Shown: positions 5,280 to 8,060 of the stretch, piece by piece
Numbering within the stretch: the stretch's first letter is position 1
Layout: every line of letters begins with the position of its first letter
NCBI GenBank assembly: GCA_012270135.1
Contig: JAAXIW010000022.1
Location: 1-8,060, forward strand
Length of the DNA: 8,060 nucleotides
Direction of reading: 5' to 3'
From: Brevundimonas sp.
GTDB lineage: Bacteria; Pseudomonadota; Alphaproteobacteria; Caulobacterales; Caulobacteraceae
The notes under the pieces: model-generated
What the model was told of the DNA's origin: nothing
Database searches by the model: none
Seen by the model: the letters and a program-made list of their open reading frames with translations, nothing else
Translations under genes and position numbers: made by a program

Positions 5280-8060
5280 CCGAAGCGACGCCCCCTCCGG
5301 AAACGCCCGAAACACCCGCTGTGAAAGAGGCGCGGAAGAAGCGCACGCGGCTGCAGGCCATCGCCTTCTTCGGCGGCATGGGACTCGCCATCCTGGCCGC
5401 CCTGCTGTTGGTGACCGCGATCGGCGGACGGATGTATCTGTTGTCCGACTCCGGTCGGGGCCTGGTGACGAGCTTCGTCGCCGGCAAGAAGCTGGGGCGC
5501 TACGGACGCATCAACGTCGAGGGCGTGCGCGGAGACCTGTTCGACGACTTCACCATCGATCGGGTGACGGTGACCGACGCCGACGGGGTATGGCTCGAGG
5601 CGCGCGAGGTGCGGGTCGACTGGAACTGGTGGCCGCTGATCACCCGCCGCTTCCACGCCACGGACATCGAAGCGGACGTCATCCGCCTGATCCGCCGCCC
5701 GCTGGTCGAGCCCTCGACCGAACCGCCAGGCCCGCAGCCGCTGTCCATCGACATTGACCGCTTCTCCGCTGACGTCGAACTGCTGGAGGGCTTCAGCAAG
5801 GAATACGGACGCTGGAAGCTGGCGGGCGAGGCGCTCGTCCCGCGCAAGGGCCTCAAACGGGTGACGGTCAACGCCGACAGCAACAGCCGCCCCGGCGACT
5901 TCCTGCGTCTGCCCGCCGCGATCAGCGACGACATCGCCGACATGCGCCTCAACCTGCGCGCCCGGGAGGCCCGGGGCGGCGCCATCGCGGGCGCACTGGG
6001 CTATTCGCCGGACCAACCTTTCCTCGCCAATGCGATCGTCAATGGCGAGGTCGTCGACGCCGAGGTGCGGACGGGCGATTTCACCCCGTTGATGATCAAG
6101 GGCACTTACGGCCCCGATCAGACCAATATCGCCGGCCTCGCGGACTTTTCGGGCTCGGACCTGCTGGAGCCGTTCGTGCGCCGCATCGGACGCACCGCCC
6201 AGTTCGCCCTGGCCGTTTCGCCGGCCCGGGACGACGACGGCCTGCAAGGCATCGGCTGGAGGCTGGTGGCCGAAAACCTGAGTTCCCGCGCCAGCGGGCG
6301 GGTCCGGGTCAGCGACCGGAGCATTCCGGGCGGCGTCCGCATCCGCGTATCGACGCCGTCGCTGTCTCGGCTGACGGGGTCTCCGGCAGGCGGGGCCGCG
6401 GCCTGGTCGGCCCGGTTCCGCGGCGATGCGAACCGCTGGACCCTGGACGGCTCGATCGACCTCCTCAACGCTGAACTGTCCAGCTATCGGGCGCAGCGTA
6501 TCCGCGGGCCGATCGATATCCGGGCGCGCAACGGCCGCTACGATATCGATGGAGATCTGCGCGCTGCCGGCGGCTCGAGCGCCGGCATGGTCGGGGGCCT
6601 GCTGGGCCCGGCTCCCCGAATCCGGTTCGAGGCGGCGCGACTGGCCGACGGCTCGATCCTGCTCGAACGGCTGGACGCCGAGGGGCGGGCGCTGAAGGTG
6701 ACCGGCACGGGCGGACGCAACCTGCTCGGCGGGCTCGGCTTCCGCGGCCGGGCCGAGATCACCGACGCCTCCCGTCTGCGCGACGGCGCCGAAGGGGCTT
6801 TCGGCGGAACGATCGCCGCCTCGATGCCGCGCGCCGGCGCGCCCTGGCAGGTCACCTTCGACGGACGGGGTCGCGGCTTCGCGCTCGGCGTCGGCGAACT
6901 GGACCGGTTGCTGGGAACGACGCCGCGGCTGCGGCTGGTCGGAGGTCTGGACGACGGCCGCGTGGTGGTCGAGTCGGTGCGTCTCACCGGCGCCAACGGC
7001 AATGCGGCGGCGCGAGGGTTCATCGAGGGTGACGGTCGGCTGCGCCTGGCCATGAATTGGAACGCGCGCGGTCCCTTCGGCGTCGGTCCCGTCGAGATCG
7101 ACGGAGCCATGGACGGCGAGGGAACGATCGGCGGCACCCTGGCCCAACCGAGCGCGGACCTGCAGGCGACTTTCGACAGGGTCAGCGCCGGCGCGCTGAT
7201 CCTGACCGACGCGACATTGGACCTGAGCTTCCGGCGCGGCGCCGACGCCTCGGACGGCCGTATCTCGGTCGTGGCCGGATCCAACTACGGCCCCGCCCGG
7301 GGCAGCGGAAATTTCTACCTCGGCGGTGATCGCATCCGGCTAACCGACGTCGATCTCGATGCGGGCGGGGTGACCGCGAAGGGAGACATCGCCCTGTCCA
7401 ACCGCTTCCCATCGAGCGCCGACCTGACCTTCACGGCGCGCCCCGGGGCCTTCCTCGCCTCGGGAACGGCGGACGGGCGCATCCGGTTGACCGAGGGCGC
7501 CGGCGCCGAGACCGCCATCCTCGACGTCACCGGCCGCAACGTTCGCCTGGCGGGATCGTCCTGGACCATCCGGTCGCTCGACCTGAACGGGCGCGGCACA
7601 CTGGAGCGGCTGCCCTTCACCCTGAAGGCCGACGTCGGCGGGGCCACTCCCGTCAGCTTCGACGGTACGGGCGTCTACTCCCGCCAGCCGAACGCCCAGA
7701 CCATCGTCCTGGAGGGCTCCGGGCGGGTCCGCGAGATCGCGTTCGCCACACGAAATCCCGCCGTCGTGGCCCTGTCCGGCGACGGCCGGGTCGTACGGGT
7801 CGACCTCGGAGTCGGGGGCGGCGTCCTGACCGGAGAGCTGCGCCAGGATTCCCGCGCCTCGATCATCGAAGCCAACCTGACCAGCGTGGAGCTGGGTTCT
7901 CTCGCCCCCGACCTGCGCGGGCGGGCGACCGGCCGGCTGTCCCTGCGGGGCGCCGGAGACGACCTGTCAGGTTCGGCGAATGTGACGCTGGAGGATGTTC
8001 GCAGCGTCGACGCGCCGCGCAGGGACAGCCGGCCGGTCGCCCGCCCGCGCAGGTCGGGGG
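5276..8060 (+). CDS. tamB: TamB, inner-membrane-anchored periplasmic subunit (3' end beyond window)
   Basis: This frame stays open for 928 codons to the window edge, so the protein is partial; family members usually have about 1,200-1,500 residues, and the conserved C-terminal DUF490/TamB domain that contacts TamA is not in view. The TTG at 5276 overlaps the tamA stop in TTGA, with GGACAGG four bases upstream, indicating translational coupling. A GTG at 5321 is a weaker alternative without an SD. Residues 2-27 form a Pro-rich then basic cytoplasmic tail, and about 28-50 a single membrane anchor. The family-typical start of the periplasmic part follows: INVEGVRGDLFDDFTIDRV, then a D-x-x-G-V-W segment and VDWNWWPLI. 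The rest is repetitive beta-strand sequence with many G-x-G and D-G turns, as expected for the long lipid-binding beta-groove of AsmA/TamB-like bridge proteins. With TamA it supports outer-membrane protein assembly and inter-membrane phospholipid transport. Confidence 0.9.
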   Translation, partial: MTEATPPPETPETPAVKEARKKRTRLQAIAFFGGMGLAILAALLLVTAIGGRMYLLSDSGRGLVTSFVAGKKLGRYGRINVEGVRGDLFDDFTIDRVTVTDADGVWLEAREVRVDWNWWPLITRRFHATDIEADVIRLIRRPLVEPSTEPPGPQPLSIDIDRFSADVELLEGFSKEYGRWKLAGEALVPRKGLKRVTVNADSNSRPGDFLRLPAAISDDIADMRLNLRAREARGGAIAGALGYSPDQPFLANAIVNGEVVDAEVRTGDFTPLMIKGTYGPDQTNIAGLADFSGSDLLEPFVRRIGRTAQFALAVSPARDDDGLQGIGWRLVAENLSSRASGRVRVSDRSIPGGVRIRVSTPSLSRLTGSPAGGAAAWSARFRGDANRWTLDGSIDLLNAELSSYRAQRIRGPIDIRARNGRYDIDGDLRAAGGSSAGMVGGLLGPAPRIRFEAARLADGSILLERLDAEGRALKVTGTGGRNLLGGLGFRGRAEITDASRLRDGAEGAFGGTIAASMPRAGAPWQVTFDGRGRGFALGVGELDRLLGTTPRLRLVGGLDDGRVVVESVRLTGANGNAAARGFIEGDGRLRLAMNWNARGPFGVGPVEIDGAMDGEGTIGGTLAQPSADLQATFDRVSAGALILTDATLDLSFRRGADASDGRISVVAGSNYGPARGSGNFYLGGDRIRLTDVDLDAGGVTAKGDIALSNRFPSSADLTFTARPGAFLASGTADGRIRLTEGAGAETAILDVTGRNVRLAGSSWTIRSLDLNGRGTLERLPFTLKADVGGATPVSFDGTGVYSRQPNAQTIVLEGSGRVREIAFATRNPAVVALSGDGRVVRVDLGVGGGVLTGELRQDSRASIIEANLTSVELGSLAPDLRGRATGRLSLRGAGDDLSGSANVTLEDVRSVDAPRRDSRPVARPRRSG

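Noticed and set aside
5252..7147. A 631-codon minus-strand open frame inside tamB
   Set aside because: It is low-complexity Arg/Ala/Gly/Pro translation opposite a frame with clear TamB features, and it crosses the tamA-tamB junction. It is a mirror of the real coding strand.
8017..8060. An Arg/Pro-rich stretch at the right edge of tamB that might signal a frameshift
   Set aside because: The other two frames give no better TamB-like sequence over so short a span, and the window ends before it can be judged.

Overview
The window is GC-rich, densely coded bacterial DNA. I infer an alphaproteobacterium, most likely of the Caulobacterales (Caulobacter/Brevundimonas-like). The grounds are the base composition, two TTG starts with clear Shine-Dalgarno (SD) sequences or stop-start coupling, promoter-like TTGAC...GC-A elements, and the style of the tamA-tamB pair and the multi-pass hybrid histidine kinase. 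This placement comes from reading the sequence, not from a search.

Layout: (1) positions 1-59 hold most of a tRNA-Lys(UUU) gene on the minus strand, cut by the left edge, with a plausible promoter just upstream. (2) 169-1251 (+) encodes a complete alpha-methylacyl-CoA racemase of the CaiB/BaiF family III CoA-transferase fold, with its catalytic His/Asp/Glu set intact. (3) 1259-2995 (-), convergent with the racemase and only 7 bp from it, is a membrane-bound hybrid histidine kinase (HisKA, HATPase_c, receiver) whose frame is broken by one in-frame amber codon at codon 94, inside the third predicted membrane helix. Everything else about the gene, from its strong ribosome-binding site to its catalytic motifs, looks intact. 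(4) 3134-3388 (+) is a small Pro/Glu-rich predicted lipoprotein of unknown function. (5) 3489-5279 (+) is tamA, an Omp85-family outer-membrane protein, and 5276-8060 (+) is the first 928 codons of tamB, which overlaps the tamA stop by four bases and runs off the right edge.

The lipoprotein, tamA and tamB lie in one direction and may form a transcription unit. TamA and TamB are known to form an envelope-spanning module: TamA is an outer-membrane barrel with POTRA domains, and TamB is anchored in the inner membrane and bridges the periplasm. They act in outer-membrane protein assembly and in phospholipid transport between the membranes. The racemase belongs to branched-chain lipid catabolism and the kinase to signalling; nothing visible links them to tamAB.

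No gene-free stretch longer than 300 bases exists, and I see no CRISPR array, insertion sequence, phage gene or defence system. The most notable item is the amber-interrupted kinase. The rest is largely ordinary chromosomal housekeeping sequence.
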